Source of the DNA: Imperialibacter sp040222815
GTDB lineage: Bacteria; Bacteroidota; Bacteroidia; Cytophagales; Cyclobacteriaceae
Length of the DNA stretch: 64,000 nucleotides
Reading direction: 5' to 3'
NCBI RefSeq assembly: GCF_040222815.1
Contig: NZ_JAVKCH010000012.1
Location: 1-64,000, forward strand
Each line of letters starts with the position of its first letter. Positions within the stretch are counted from its first letter, which is position 1. The notes under the pieces were generated by a model. That model ran no database searches and had not been told where the DNA came from. It saw only the letters and a program-made list of their open reading frames with translations. This document shows, in pieces, positions 32,323 through 41,167 of this stretch. The position numbers were made by a program, and so were the translations under genes.

Positions 32323-33828
32323 TTATGGTTGATTGATATAATCCTTAAAATATTTTTCTAGTACAAAAGGAGGTTGGTGCACGTCCGGCTTCCTTTCGAA
32401 AGTAGTTGGGTCGTACTCCATTGACACAATTGTTTTGGCTGTAAGCTTCAGCGTATCGTCGGTTCTCCTTTGCCAGCTGCTTAACAGGCCCATCATTTCC
32501 CTCACTTTTACCTTGTGCTCCTTTTCACCGGCCAGATTGACTAGTTCATCAGGGTCATTTTCAAGGTCGAAGAGCTGTGTGTAGTCGATCATCGGATATC
32601 GTATCAATTTCCATTTTTTGTCTCGCACTGCCCGATGCGTACCCCTGTAGGTGGTGAATAGTGAGGTTCGAACGCCTCCCTCTTTGCCCATAATTACCTT
32701 CGAAAGGTCTTTTCCATCCACTCCCTTAGGTGGCTCTACACCTGTCAGGTTGCAAAGTGTAGGGAAAATGTCGTAGAGGTATACCAGAGCATCGCTGGTT
32801 TTATTGGCTGGCAAACCAGGGCCGGCAAACACCAGGGGCGCTTTCATGCTGTGCTCATACAGGTTTTGCTTCCCCACCAGGCCATGGCTTCCCAGCGCTA
32901 GCCCATGGTCAGCAGCGTACACTATAATGGTGTTCTCAGCAAAACCGCTTGCCTCCACAGCGGCAATAATGTCGCCTATCCTGTTGTCGGCATGGGTAAT
33001 CATGGCGTAGTATTCCCTCAGCTGATCCTGGATCATCCCAGAGTCTCTTGGCCAGGGTGCCAGGTGCTCATCTCTTACCTGCATTTCATTTATTTCCCCA
33101 AAATTGAATGGGTGCCAGTGCTTAAAGTTGGCAGGTAACGGAATGGTGTCTCCCGCATACTGCTCCAGGTATTGTGGCAATGGGCTTCTCGGGTCGTGAG
33201 GGGCTGTGAAGGCTATGTAAGCAAAGAAAGGCTTTTCGGCTCCTTTTTGTGAGGTAATGAAGTCTATCATCGCATCAGCAAAAAGATCAGTAGAGAAGCC
33301 TTTTTCTACAGGCTCTGTAAAAGTGGAGTCATTCACTTTGTCACGGACAGCGGTATTGAAGTGATCATCCATTCCGCCGAGAAAGACATTCTTGCCCTGT
33401 TGAAACGAAGCAAGAAAACTATCGCCTCCATTGTGCCATTTGCCGGTTCCAAAAGTAGTGTAGCCATTGGCGGCCAATACCTGAGGTATGGTGGTAACGG
33501 TATCGAGCTTGTCGTACACATGGTAAAGGCTTTTGCCACTCATGAGCATGGCTCGGCTCGGGGCGCAAACTGCTCCATGAATGGATCCCATGCAGTAGTT
33601 GTTGGTGAAGCGCACACCACTTTTCGCAAGCGCATCCAAGTTGGGTGTTTTAATAATTTCGTTTCCAGCTGCTCCGAGCGCATCTGCTCGCTGGTCGTCG
33701 GTAAAAATGAAAACAATGTTGGGCTTTTTAGGCTCCTCTTTCTTTTGTGAACATCCTACCAGGGCTTGACAAAAAAGTAGGGCGGCGAGAGCACCGACAC
33801 TAAAAATTGAGCAATATTCTTTCCTCAT
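32323..33828 (-). CDS. Sulfatase (type I, Cys-type)
   Basis: From the ATG at 33828 the product has 501 residues with a lipoprotein signal (lipobox LVGC). The arylsulfatase/N-sulfoglucosamine-type domain shows NIVFIFTDDQR (metal-binding DD) and the formylglycine motif CAPSRAMLMSG (Cys about 88), which needs oxidation by an FGE or anSME. KWHNGG and AADHGLALGSHG complete the site. It likely removes sulfate from a glycan in the periplasm or at the surface. The frame extends to 33906 with another ATG, but the signal peptide begins at 33828. Confidence 0.92.
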   Translation of the reverse strand: MRKEYCSIFSVGALAALLFCQALVGCSQKKEEPKKPNIVFIFTDDQRADALGAAGNEIIKTPNLDALAKSGVRFTNNYCMGSIHGAVCAPSRAMLMSGKSLYHVYDKLDTVTTIPQVLAANGYTTFGTGKWHNGGDSFLASFQQGKNVFLGGMDDHFNTAVRDKVNDSTFTEPVEKGFSTDLFADAMIDFITSQKGAEKPFFAYIAFTAPHDPRSPLPQYLEQYAGDTIPLPANFKHWHPFNFGEINEMQVRDEHLAPWPRDSGMIQDQLREYYAMITHADNRIGDIIAAVEASGFAENTIIVYAADHGLALGSHGLVGKQNLYEHSMKAPLVFAGPGLPANKTSDALVYLYDIFPTLCNLTGVEPPKGVDGKDLSKVIMGKEGGVRTSLFTTYRGTHRAVRDKKWKLIRYPMIDYTQLFDLENDPDELVNLAGEKEHKVKVREMMGLLSSWQRRTDDTLKLTAKTIVSMEYDPTTFERKPDVHQPPFVLEKYFKDYINQP

Positions 33829-33930
33829 GGCTAAAAATAGAAAACCATCCACATTTATAAATGGCTTCTTGCTAATATTTGACATGCCTAATTCTATTTT
33901 ATTCATTAAACTGTGATATAATCGTTAAGT

Positions 33931-35598
33931 ATGAAAGCAGTATTTGGCAAGGTCGCTCTTTTTACCCTCGTGGCGGTTGTCTTCTTTTGTCTGGGCCAGT
34001 ATGTGTCGCTAACAAATGAGGAAACGATTAGCTGCGACAATATTATCAAAGCAGGTGAACTGATAGGCGTGCCGCTTACCCGTGCCGAAGCCGACTCCAT
34101 GCTTGAGGGTGTTGCCTCACAGAGGGAGAGCTATCTTTCGATGCGCAAAAGCCCATTGACTAACGACGTGGTGCCTGCCATGCAGTTTAATCCGCTCCCA
34201 TTGGGTTTTCAATATCAAAGCCATTTTAAAGGACTAAAGTTTGGTGATTACACTGGCACAATGCGACCTACGGCTGATGAAGAGCTGGCGTTTATGAGTA
34301 TTGGCGAACTGGCTGAACTCATTACAACCAGCCAGATTTCTTCTTTGGAGCTTACCAAATTTTACATCAACAGAATAAAAGCACTGGATCCAAAGCTGCA
34401 TGCGGTAGTAACATTGATGGAAAGCTATGCGCTGGAAAAAGCGGCAATTGCTGATGAGGAAATTTCGCAGGGTAATTACAAAGGTCTTTTGCATGGAATT
34501 CCTTTTGGTGCGAAGGACTTGCTGGCCAAGAAAGGCTTCAAAACCACATGGGGGGCCATGCCCTACAAAGACCAGGAGTTTGACGTCGATGCGACTGTTG
34601 TCGAGCGGCTGGAAAACGCTGGAGCAATTTTGGTGGCAAAAACCACACTTGGGGCTCTTGCCATGGGTGATATTTGGTTCGGAGGCAAAACACGGAATCC
34701 GTGGAATACCGAAAAGGGGAGCAGTGGCTCATCGGCGGGTTCGGCTTCGACGGTTTCAGCCGGGCTGCTTCCATTTGCTATTGGTTCGGAAACGCTGGGT
34801 TCCATCGTATCGCCGTCTACAGTCTGCGGTGTTACCGGACTAAGACCCACTTATGGCAGGGTAAGCCGCTATGGAGCGATGGCCCTAAGCTGGAGCATGG
34901 ACAAGCTGGGGCCATTGTGCCGCAATGTGGAAGACTGCGCTATCGTGCTGGCCGCTATAGGCGGGCCCGACGGAAAAGACGCAATGGTGCTGGATTTTCC
35001 TTTCTACTTTGAGCCAGCTATCGACCTGAGGGCACTCAGAATTGGTTACGTGAAAGACGACTTTGACAAAGAATACGCCTTTCATGACCAGGACAGCGTG
35101 GCGCTGCAGGTCTTGAAAAAACTCGGGGCGGAGTTGATTCCAATTGAATTACCCAACCAGCCGGTAGGGGATATGACCATCATACTTTCGGCAGAGGCTG
35201 CGGCTGCCTTCGAGGAATTGACGTTAAGTGGGCGGGATGACCAGTTGGTGAACCAGCTAAAGTGGGGCTGGCCCAATAGCTTCAGAGAGTCCCGGTTAAT
35301 TCCAGCTGTAGAATACATCCAGGCAAACAGACTGAGAACACAGCTTATTCAGGACATGACCAAAGTTTTTGAGAAAGTGGATGTATACCTGGCTCCTTCC
35401 AGAGGAGGCAGTAACCTAAGAGTCACCAACCTGAGTGGCCATCCGTCGGTGGTATTGCCTAATGGCTTCTCTGATGACGGCACTCCCACGAGCATGACCT
35501 TTACCGGCCGACTATTTGATGAAGGAACAGTGCTGGCGGTGGCAAAAGCATACCAGAATGCTACAGACTGGCATAGCAAACATCCGGTACTTGATTGA
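33931..35598 (+). CDS. Amidase-signature hydrolase with membrane anchor
   Basis: The 555-residue product has an N-terminal hydrophobic segment (about 8-28) that may be an anchor or signal. The amidase-signature domain has HGIPFGAKD (catalytic Lys about 195), GSSGSSAGSAS and SETLGSIVSPS (cis-Ser and nucleophile Ser), and GLRPTYGRVSR. It differs from GatA by the anchor and by the lack of GatB/C neighbours. It would hydrolyse an amide outside the cytoplasm; substrate unknown. Divergent from the sulfatase. Confidence 0.9.
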   Translation: MKAVFGKVALFTLVAVVFFCLGQYVSLTNEETISCDNIIKAGELIGVPLTRAEADSMLEGVASQRESYLSMRKSPLTNDVVPAMQFNPLPLGFQYQSHFKGLKFGDYTGTMRPTADEELAFMSIGELAELITTSQISSLELTKFYINRIKALDPKLHAVVTLMESYALEKAAIADEEISQGNYKGLLHGIPFGAKDLLAKKGFKTTWGAMPYKDQEFDVDATVVERLENAGAILVAKTTLGALAMGDIWFGGKTRNPWNTEKGSSGSSAGSASTVSAGLLPFAIGSETLGSIVSPSTVCGVTGLRPTYGRVSRYGAMALSWSMDKLGPLCRNVEDCAIVLAAIGGPDGKDAMVLDFPFYFEPAIDLRALRIGYVKDDFDKEYAFHDQDSVALQVLKKLGAELIPIELPNQPVGDMTIILSAEAAAAFEELTLSGRDDQLVNQLKWGWPNSFRESRLIPAVEYIQANRLRTQLIQDMTKVFEKVDVYLAPSRGGSNLRVTNLSGHPSVVLPNGFSDDGTPTSMTFTGRLFDEGTVLAVAKAYQNATDWHSKHPVLD

Positions 35599-35708
35599 TG
35601 TAATATCAAAATAATATTTTGTTTTTAGTCCCTATATCGGCGTATTTTATTCGTTTTTAATAATTACGCCCAAAATACTTCTATTAAATTTTTCCGAGAA
35701 TATTTGTG

Positions 35709-35728
35709 AAGGTGACAAAAGTCACCTT
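35709..35728. promoter_or_regulatory. CRP-like palindrome upstream of yceI
   Basis: AAGGTGAC-AAAA-GTCACCTT is a perfect 8-bp-arm palindrome containing GTGA-N6-TCAC, the CRP-family half-site pattern. It lies 85 bp before yceI. A weak terminator is an alternative, but no gene on this strand ends within 100 bp. Confidence 0.4.
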
Positions 35729-35813
35729 TTCTGTTTTGTAGCGTCATACCCTCCCCTTGTTCCCGCCTATACCTTAGCATCATCAAAATGTTTCACCAAA
35801 ACCAATTAGAAAC

Positions 35814-36362
35814 ATGAAAACGTTGCTAACAATTACCGCCCTCGTATTTCTGACTGTAGCCGCCACAGCCGGGCAGCCATTTAAGGCAGAAAAGGGATCA
35901 AAAATTACTGTAGCTGGCACCTCAACTATGCATGACTGGACGATGGTTTCAGAAGAAATTCAGGTTGAAGCAACCATAGCTGACGGAGGAGGAACCGTTG
36001 AAGGGTTGAAACTAATCGTGCCGGTTACCACACTAAAGAGTCATAAGAGTAGCATGGATGACAATGCTTACAAAGCGCTGAAGTCTGACAAGAATCCGCA
36101 GATCATTTTCAACCTGAAGACATCACAAGCTAAAGGCGCATCACTTCTGCAAGGATTTGGTCAACTGACTATAGCTGGGGTAACCAAAGACGTCAGTCTT
36201 GACGGAAAACTAGAGGCCCTGGCGAATGGTAAATACAAAATCACAGGTTCCTATACGCTCGATATGGAGGCTTACCAAGTTGAACCACCCTCTTTTATGT
36301 TTGGCACAGTCAACACAGGAAAAGAGGTAACAATCTCGTATGAAATTATTCTTTCTAAATAA
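35814..36362 (+). CDS. YceI-family protein
   Basis: The 182-residue product has a signal peptide (ending ATAGQP) and the YceI lipocalin-like barrel: GTSTMHDWTM, KSHKSSMDDNAYKALKSDKNPQI and FGQLTIAGVTKDVSLD. YceI proteins bind isoprenoid-like lipids in the periplasm. A second divergent YceI gene lies at 37738, with a barrel protein gene between, suggesting one transport unit. Confidence 0.93.
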   Translation: MKTLLTITALVFLTVAATAGQPFKAEKGSKITVAGTSTMHDWTMVSEEIQVEATIADGGGTVEGLKLIVPVTTLKSHKSSMDDNAYKALKSDKNPQIIFNLKTSQAKGASLLQGFGQLTIAGVTKDVSLDGKLEALANGKYKITGSYTLDMEAYQVEPPSFMFGTVNTGKEVTISYEIILSK

Positions 36363-36391
36363 ATAAAAAAAACCAATAAATGTCCCTTATT

Positions 36392-37675
36392 ATGAAAACG
36401 CTAAATAAATTTTTTGGGATACTGATTGTCTTAGGACTATCCGCATCCAGCACATTGATGGCTCAGCAACCTGACCTTCAATTCTTCAGAACAAATGACG
36501 CAAAAGGCCTGAATGTATTTGAAACCACCAAAGCCGACACGGTACCTTTTGACGGCTTAAAAGTAAGAGTAGGTGGCGATTTTGCCATCGAATTTCAGGG
36601 CATTAACCAAACGAACTCCCTGGACAGTCTTTTGGACTTGGGTACCAACTTGAACCTTCCCACAGCCAACCTGAACCTTGATGTTCAGTTGTCTGACGGT
36701 ATGAGGATGCACTTGAGAACCTACCTTTCTGCCAGGCACCACAATGAGTCTTGGGTAAAGGGTGGTTACATCCAAATTGACAAGCTTGACTTTATTAAGC
36801 CAGACTTTGCAGCCAACCTGATGAAAGTAGTAACTTTTAGAGTAGGTTTGGATGAGATCAACTTTGGTGATGCACACTTCAGAAGAACTGACAACGCCAG
36901 GGCTTTATATAACCCTTTTGTTGGCAACTACATCATGGACTCTTTTACCACCGAGGCCTTCATCGAGGCAAATGCCCAAAGCAACGGCTTCATAGGTGTG
37001 TTGGGTATTTCTAATGGCAAGTTGAACCAGAGCGTGGTTCTTACACCTACGACCGACAACAAAATTTCCTTCTATGGTAAAGTGGGCTACGACAAGCAGT
37101 TCAACGATGACCTTCGTTTCAGACTTACAGGTAGCTGGTACATGAACAGTGGTTTATCTACAGGCTTTTACCTCTACGGTGGTGACAGAGCAGGAGATAG
37201 GTATTACAACACATTAATCTCTCTTGCTGAGGCAGCCAGTGGAGTGAATGCAACAAGTGCATATGCCAATGCCCGCTTTAACCCAAGATTCCGACAAATG
37301 ACTGCCATACAGATCAATCCATTCCTAAAGTATCAGGGACTTGAGTTGTTCGGCATCTATGAAATTGTATCGAACAGTGAAGACCAGGGAAATGGTCAAT
37401 ATACTCAAACAGCAGTTGAAGCAATCTACAGAATTGGCGCTGCCGAAAAGGTATTTGTAGGAGGCAGATACAACTCCGTAAGTGGAAAAGCAACAGATGC
37501 AGCCACTGCTACCCAGAAAATTAACCGGATCAACCTTGGTGGTGGCTGGTTCATGACTGACAACGTGATTGCTAAACTAGAGTATGTTAATCAGCAATAT
37601 GCTGAAGGATGGGCTGGTAAATATGACGGCGCCGAATTCAAAGGCATCATGATCGAAGCAGCCATAAGTTTCTAG
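36392..37675 (+). CDS. Outer-membrane beta-barrel, porin-like
   Basis: From the ATG at 36392 the product has 427 residues with a signal peptide (ending LMAQ). The mature chain shows many aromatic-ended amphipathic strands and a terminal Phe (MIEAAISF), as in porins. I do not recognise a specific family. It is 29 nt after yceI in the same direction. The protein may export or import the ligand of the YceI proteins (inference). A terminator follows at 37700. Confidence 0.8.
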   Translation: MKTLNKFFGILIVLGLSASSTLMAQQPDLQFFRTNDAKGLNVFETTKADTVPFDGLKVRVGGDFAIEFQGINQTNSLDSLLDLGTNLNLPTANLNLDVQLSDGMRMHLRTYLSARHHNESWVKGGYIQIDKLDFIKPDFAANLMKVVTFRVGLDEINFGDAHFRRTDNARALYNPFVGNYIMDSFTTEAFIEANAQSNGFIGVLGISNGKLNQSVVLTPTTDNKISFYGKVGYDKQFNDDLRFRLTGSWYMNSGLSTGFYLYGGDRAGDRYYNTLISLAEAASGVNATSAYANARFNPRFRQMTAIQINPFLKYQGLELFGIYEIVSNSEDQGNGQYTQTAVEAIYRIGAAEKVFVGGRYNSVSGKATDAATATQKINRINLGGGWFMTDNVIAKLEYVNQQYAEGWAGKYDGAEFKGIMIEAAISF

Positions 37676-37699
37676 TTGATTTTTGGTAAATTAGTGATG

Positions 37700-37727
37700 G
37701 AATGCCTGCTATGCAGGCATTCCTTTC
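37700..37727 (+). terminator. Hairpin after the porin-like gene
   Basis: A perfect 10-bp stem GAATGCCTGC/GCAGGCATTC with a 3-nt loop (37700-37722) is followed by CTTTCT. The weak T run may allow readthrough to the next gene at 37738. Confidence 0.6.
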
Positions 37728-37737
37728 TCAGTTTGAT

Positions 37738-38328
37738 ATGAAGCTCCTTCTCTTTGTAATTAGCTTGTACTCCTTCATCTTCAGCAATGGAGATGAAAAA
37801 AGAATGGTTGCCTGGGTGATAGAGCCTTCCAGTACCCTGGTTATTAATGGGGCTTCCAATGTCAATCACTTTACTTGTGGAATGTCGTCGTACCAGTATG
37901 CCGACACGCTGGAGCTTGCCGAACGGACGGCCTCATATATCAAATTTTCCCCTAACAAACTATCACTCCCTGTTGTCGATTTTGATTGTGCGCACAAAAT
38001 GATTACCAGCGACTTTCAGGAGACACTGCAAGCCGACGTATATCCTCAAATCGGCGTAAGCTTTTTGTCGTTGAACGCCGCCTCACCTACGATCCCGGGC
38101 GTCACAAGCTACGATGCCGTGGTGCTCATAGAGCTTTCAGGAAGAAAACGAGAGGTGAGTATTCATTTCGATTTTTGGGAGAAAAGCTACAGCCTTTATA
38201 ATCTGGTGGGGTCAAAAACTCTGCGTTTTACTGACTTTGAGATGGTGCCTCCGTCAAAGATGATGGGCCTGGTGAAGGTAGCTGATGAGCTTACCATCGA
38301 CTTCAATCTGGTCATCCGGCCGCTGTAG
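37738..38328 (+). CDS. Second YceI-like protein
   Basis: From the ATG at 37738 the product has 196 residues with a hydrophobic N-terminus (MKLLLFVISLYSFIFS). The body is YceI-like but divergent: EPSSTLVINGASNVNHFTCG and a C-terminal DELTIDFNLVIRPL. The second Cys and the CAHK segment are unusual. Located after the porin gene hairpin, so likely expressed with the first yceI at a lower level. Confidence 0.75.
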   Translation: MKLLLFVISLYSFIFSNGDEKRMVAWVIEPSSTLVINGASNVNHFTCGMSSYQYADTLELAERTASYIKFSPNKLSLPVVDFDCAHKMITSDFQETLQADVYPQIGVSFLSLNAASPTIPGVTSYDAVVLIELSGRKREVSIHFDFWEKSYSLYNLVGSKTLRFTDFEMVPPSKMMGLVKVADELTIDFNLVIRPL

Positions 38329-38424
38329 TCGTAACTCCTTACGGATTGATTTTCAGTAATTTATCGAGCTAGCCTGCATTGGTTTTCAGTCGCTTTTGAC
38401 TATTTTCATGGAAAAGCGAGTCCT

Positions 38425-39450
38425 ATGAAAACGAAAAGGGCAATTTTTATCGTCGGCTTGATTTTTTACCAGGCTGCAACAGCACAAATTGGAACCAAAG
38501 TAAAGGAACAGACAAACCAGGGAGTAGTTGGTACATGGGTTAATAGCGAGTTTGGCTACACCATGACATTGCTGCTGCTCGACAATGGCTCCGGTGAACT
38601 TGATGGTGAATCTATTACCTATACTGCAGGTGAAAACAGTTTAGCGATCAAATTTGCCACCGAAGTAGTGACCTACCAGTATAACCTGGCGGGTGATCAG
38701 CTAACGCTTTCCGGAGGCGATTTGGATGCGGCAATCAATTTCGGGAAAAGCGGGGCCGAAAGGCAGGCCACTGGCAATACACTGCCGACCCAGGCTGCTG
38801 ACCCTCCAGCAGGCTCAATCGTTGGTAAGTGGGAAAGCCAGGGGCAGGTGCTCGACTTCATGGCCAGCGGCAAGGTAGTGATCGACGGCAATTCCTTCGA
38901 CTACCAAACACAGGGCACCACTGTGATACTTTCCACGCCACAGGGTGCAGTGCAGTTTCAGTACCAACTGGGAGGAAATACTTTGACATTGACCGGCCCT
39001 GGAGGAAGCCTTATCTACAACAAATTTGAGGGGAATATGCTGCCTGCCGGGCAGGCTGGAGTCTCCACAAGCTCGGGTTCCGCTTCAGCCGAACTCTCAG
39101 GGAAATGGTGCTATGTGAATGTAACCGGCACAGGATCAGGCGGCTGGACTACCGACGAGTGTATCATTCTAAATGCAAACGGTACCTACGAATACTACAG
39201 CGAAAATTCGGGCAGTGCGACGGTGACCAATCAATATGGAACGCAGATAGCCACAGGCGGGACAAGTTCGCAGACTTCCGACGCAGGCACGTGGAGCTTG
39301 CAGGGAAATATGTTAGTCGCTAGTTCTAGATCCGGGGGCAGCCAATCATTTGCGTTCGAGAAACGAAATCATCCCAAAAATGGAGATCCAATGATTGTGC
39401 TTAATGGCCGTACGTATGTGACTTTTTACCAGAAACCGCCTTGGCGGTAA
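38425..39450 (+). CDS. Three-repeat lipocalin-like secreted protein
   Basis: The 341-residue product has a signal peptide (ending TAQIG). It contains three lipocalin-like units, each opening with a G-x-W sequence: VVGTWVNSEFGY (about 34), IVGKWESQGQVL (about 132) and LSGKWCYVNVTG (about 224). The units share xxYxLxGxxLTLxG-type strands, matching lipocalin-like domains of the DUF5640 kind. Function unknown. Confidence 0.75.
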   Translation: MKTKRAIFIVGLIFYQAATAQIGTKVKEQTNQGVVGTWVNSEFGYTMTLLLLDNGSGELDGESITYTAGENSLAIKFATEVVTYQYNLAGDQLTLSGGDLDAAINFGKSGAERQATGNTLPTQAADPPAGSIVGKWESQGQVLDFMASGKVVIDGNSFDYQTQGTTVILSTPQGAVQFQYQLGGNTLTLTGPGGSLIYNKFEGNMLPAGQAGVSTSSGSASAELSGKWCYVNVTGTGSGGWTTDECIILNANGTYEYYSENSGSATVTNQYGTQIATGGTSSQTSDAGTWSLQGNMLVASSRSGGSQSFAFEKRNHPKNGDPMIVLNGRTYVTFYQKPPWR

Positions 39451-39747
39451 AGCAGTCTACCTTAGAAAACGTTGAAAAAAGTACCGAGCCAGCCAAGTAT
39501 AACGCTAAATAGAAAAAGTAGTAGTAGAGTAATCATAATGCTAATTACGTGTTTTTTGCGAAAAGGATTTTAAAACTTTAGCTGTACAGACAGTTAACAC
39601 TATTTCTTTGCAGTCGCTTTGACTTCATTTTGTGATCCGAGGTTACATTCCTTTGTCGACTTTTTTCACCGCCGCTAGTGGAATAAGGCCAGCCATATAT
39701 GGTGACATACGATTTTCCCTTTATTTTCGAAGGTCAAATAAACAACT
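39451..39747. other. Intergenic region before the NSS transporter
   Basis: About 297 bp without a convincing gene. On the plus strand TTTCTTTG and TTCCTTTG sequences resemble degenerate -7 boxes. A 24-codon hydrophobic minus-strand frame (39536-39462) lacks a ribosome site and was not called. Confidence 0.5.
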
Positions 39748-41112
39748 ATGGCTAGAGATAACTGGGGAAGTAAGTTTGGTTTTGTAATGGCCGCTGCCGG
39801 CTCCGCTGTGGGCTTAGGCAACATTTGGAGATTCCCTTACCTGACAGGAGAGAATGGTGGCGGCGCTTTTGTATTTGTCTACTTTATCTGCATCCTTTTA
39901 GTGGGAGCCCCATTACTTTTTAATGAAATGGGGCTTGGTCGTTTCTCCCGAAAAAACCCTGTGGGTGCATTTAAGGATACAGGAGGAAGTAAGTTTTGGG
40001 TTTTTGGTGGAGGTATATTATCCCTGTGCGTAAGCTTCTTTGTGCTCTCCTATTATGGTGTTATTGCGGGCTGGACAATCGGGTATATGTATACTGCCCT
40101 GTTCGATATTCCGCTGGATTTTGACACTTTCCGGGCTAATCCGGTGGCAATTTTACCACTGTTTGGCATATTCATGGCGGCGTCCACACTTATCGTTTTG
40201 GGGGGCATAAGCGGAGGTATCGAAAAGGCAGCCAAGATCATGATGCCGGTGCTGTTTCTTTTGCTAATTGTTGTAATTATCAGGAGCGTAACGCTTCCCG
40301 GGGCCATGGCAGGCATTGAGTACTACCTTGTTCCGGACTTCAGCAAAATCGGAGGTGGAACTATTCTGGCCGCTCTCGGTCAAGCCTTTTTCTCTATGAG
40401 TATCGGCTGGGGCATGATGATCACCTATGGCTCTTACCTGTCAAAGGACAGTAACATCGTCAGCTCAGGCCTGTGGGTAGGTATTATGGATACTGGTGTG
40501 GCACTGCTGGGTGGCTTAATGATTTTTCCGGCGGTGTTTGCTTTCGGCATGCAGCCGGATCAGGGCCCCACCTTGGTTTTTAAGATACTACCAGTCATTT
40601 TCGAATCGTTACCTGCTGGCGGCAATATCATAGGGGCTTTTTTCTTTCTCCTGCTTTGCCTGGCTGCTCTCACGTCTTCCATAGCAATGATTGAAGTGCC
40701 TGCTTCCTTTTTCATCGACAACAAAAACTGGAGCCGGAAAAAGGCTGCCTGGGTGGTAGGAATTGCCGCCACAGTAGTGGGACTGCCATCTGCACTCTCC
40801 AGCGGTGGGGCCAGCATATTCACCAATGTTTCTATCACTGTATTTGGCAACACCTATGCTGGTGTAATGGACATCATGGACTTCTTCTTCGGCACGTTCT
40901 TCATTGTGATCGTGGCATTGATGACCTGTCTTTACACTGGTTGGGTCATGGACATCACCAAGATATCGGATGAAATAGCTGAGGGCGCTCCATTTTTCAA
41001 GAAAGAGCTAGTGGCGGGCATCACTCCGGCAGCCATTTGGCGATTCTTCATTCGCTTTGTGTGCCCGGCGGTTATCGGATTGGTGCTGATTAATATGATG
41101 GGGATATTCTAA
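39748..41112 (+). CDS. Sodium-dependent transporter (NSS/SNF family)
   Basis: The 454-residue product has about 11 membrane helices of the LeuT fold. The N-terminal AAAGSAVGLGNIWRFPYLTGENGGGAF is the family signature: helix 1 with the unwound Na+/substrate site. A bacterial NSS of this type takes up amino acids or similar solutes with Na+. The substrate is not predictable. A large hairpin follows between it and the convergent flotillin gene. Confidence 0.93.
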   Translation: MARDNWGSKFGFVMAAAGSAVGLGNIWRFPYLTGENGGGAFVFVYFICILLVGAPLLFNEMGLGRFSRKNPVGAFKDTGGSKFWVFGGGILSLCVSFFVLSYYGVIAGWTIGYMYTALFDIPLDFDTFRANPVAILPLFGIFMAASTLIVLGGISGGIEKAAKIMMPVLFLLLIVVIIRSVTLPGAMAGIEYYLVPDFSKIGGGTILAALGQAFFSMSIGWGMMITYGSYLSKDSNIVSSGLWVGIMDTGVALLGGLMIFPAVFAFGMQPDQGPTLVFKILPVIFESLPAGGNIIGAFFFLLLCLAALTSSIAMIEVPASFFIDNKNWSRKKAAWVVGIAATVVGLPSALSSGGASIFTNVSITVFGNTYAGVMDIMDFFFGTFFIVIVALMTCLYTGWVMDITKISDEIAEGAPFFKKELVAGITPAAIWRFFIRFVCPAVIGLVLINMMGIF

Positions 41113-41120
41113 AACTAAAG

Positions 41121-41161
41121 AGTGCTCCGGGAAGTGCTAATCAACACCTTCCCGGAGCGCT
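41121..41161. terminator. Bidirectional hairpin between convergent genes
   Basis: A 14-bp stem (AGTGCTCCGGGAAG with CTTCCCGGAGCGCT, one G-T pair) spans 41121-41161 between the ends of the NSS and flotillin genes. T-rich sequence occurs on both sides but no long T run. Confidence 0.65.
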
Positions 41162-41167
41162 GGATTT

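Noticed and set aside
39462..39536. 24-residue hydrophobic minus-strand peptide
   Set aside because: No ribosome site or promoter; a short hydrophobic frame in AT-rich DNA is expected by chance.
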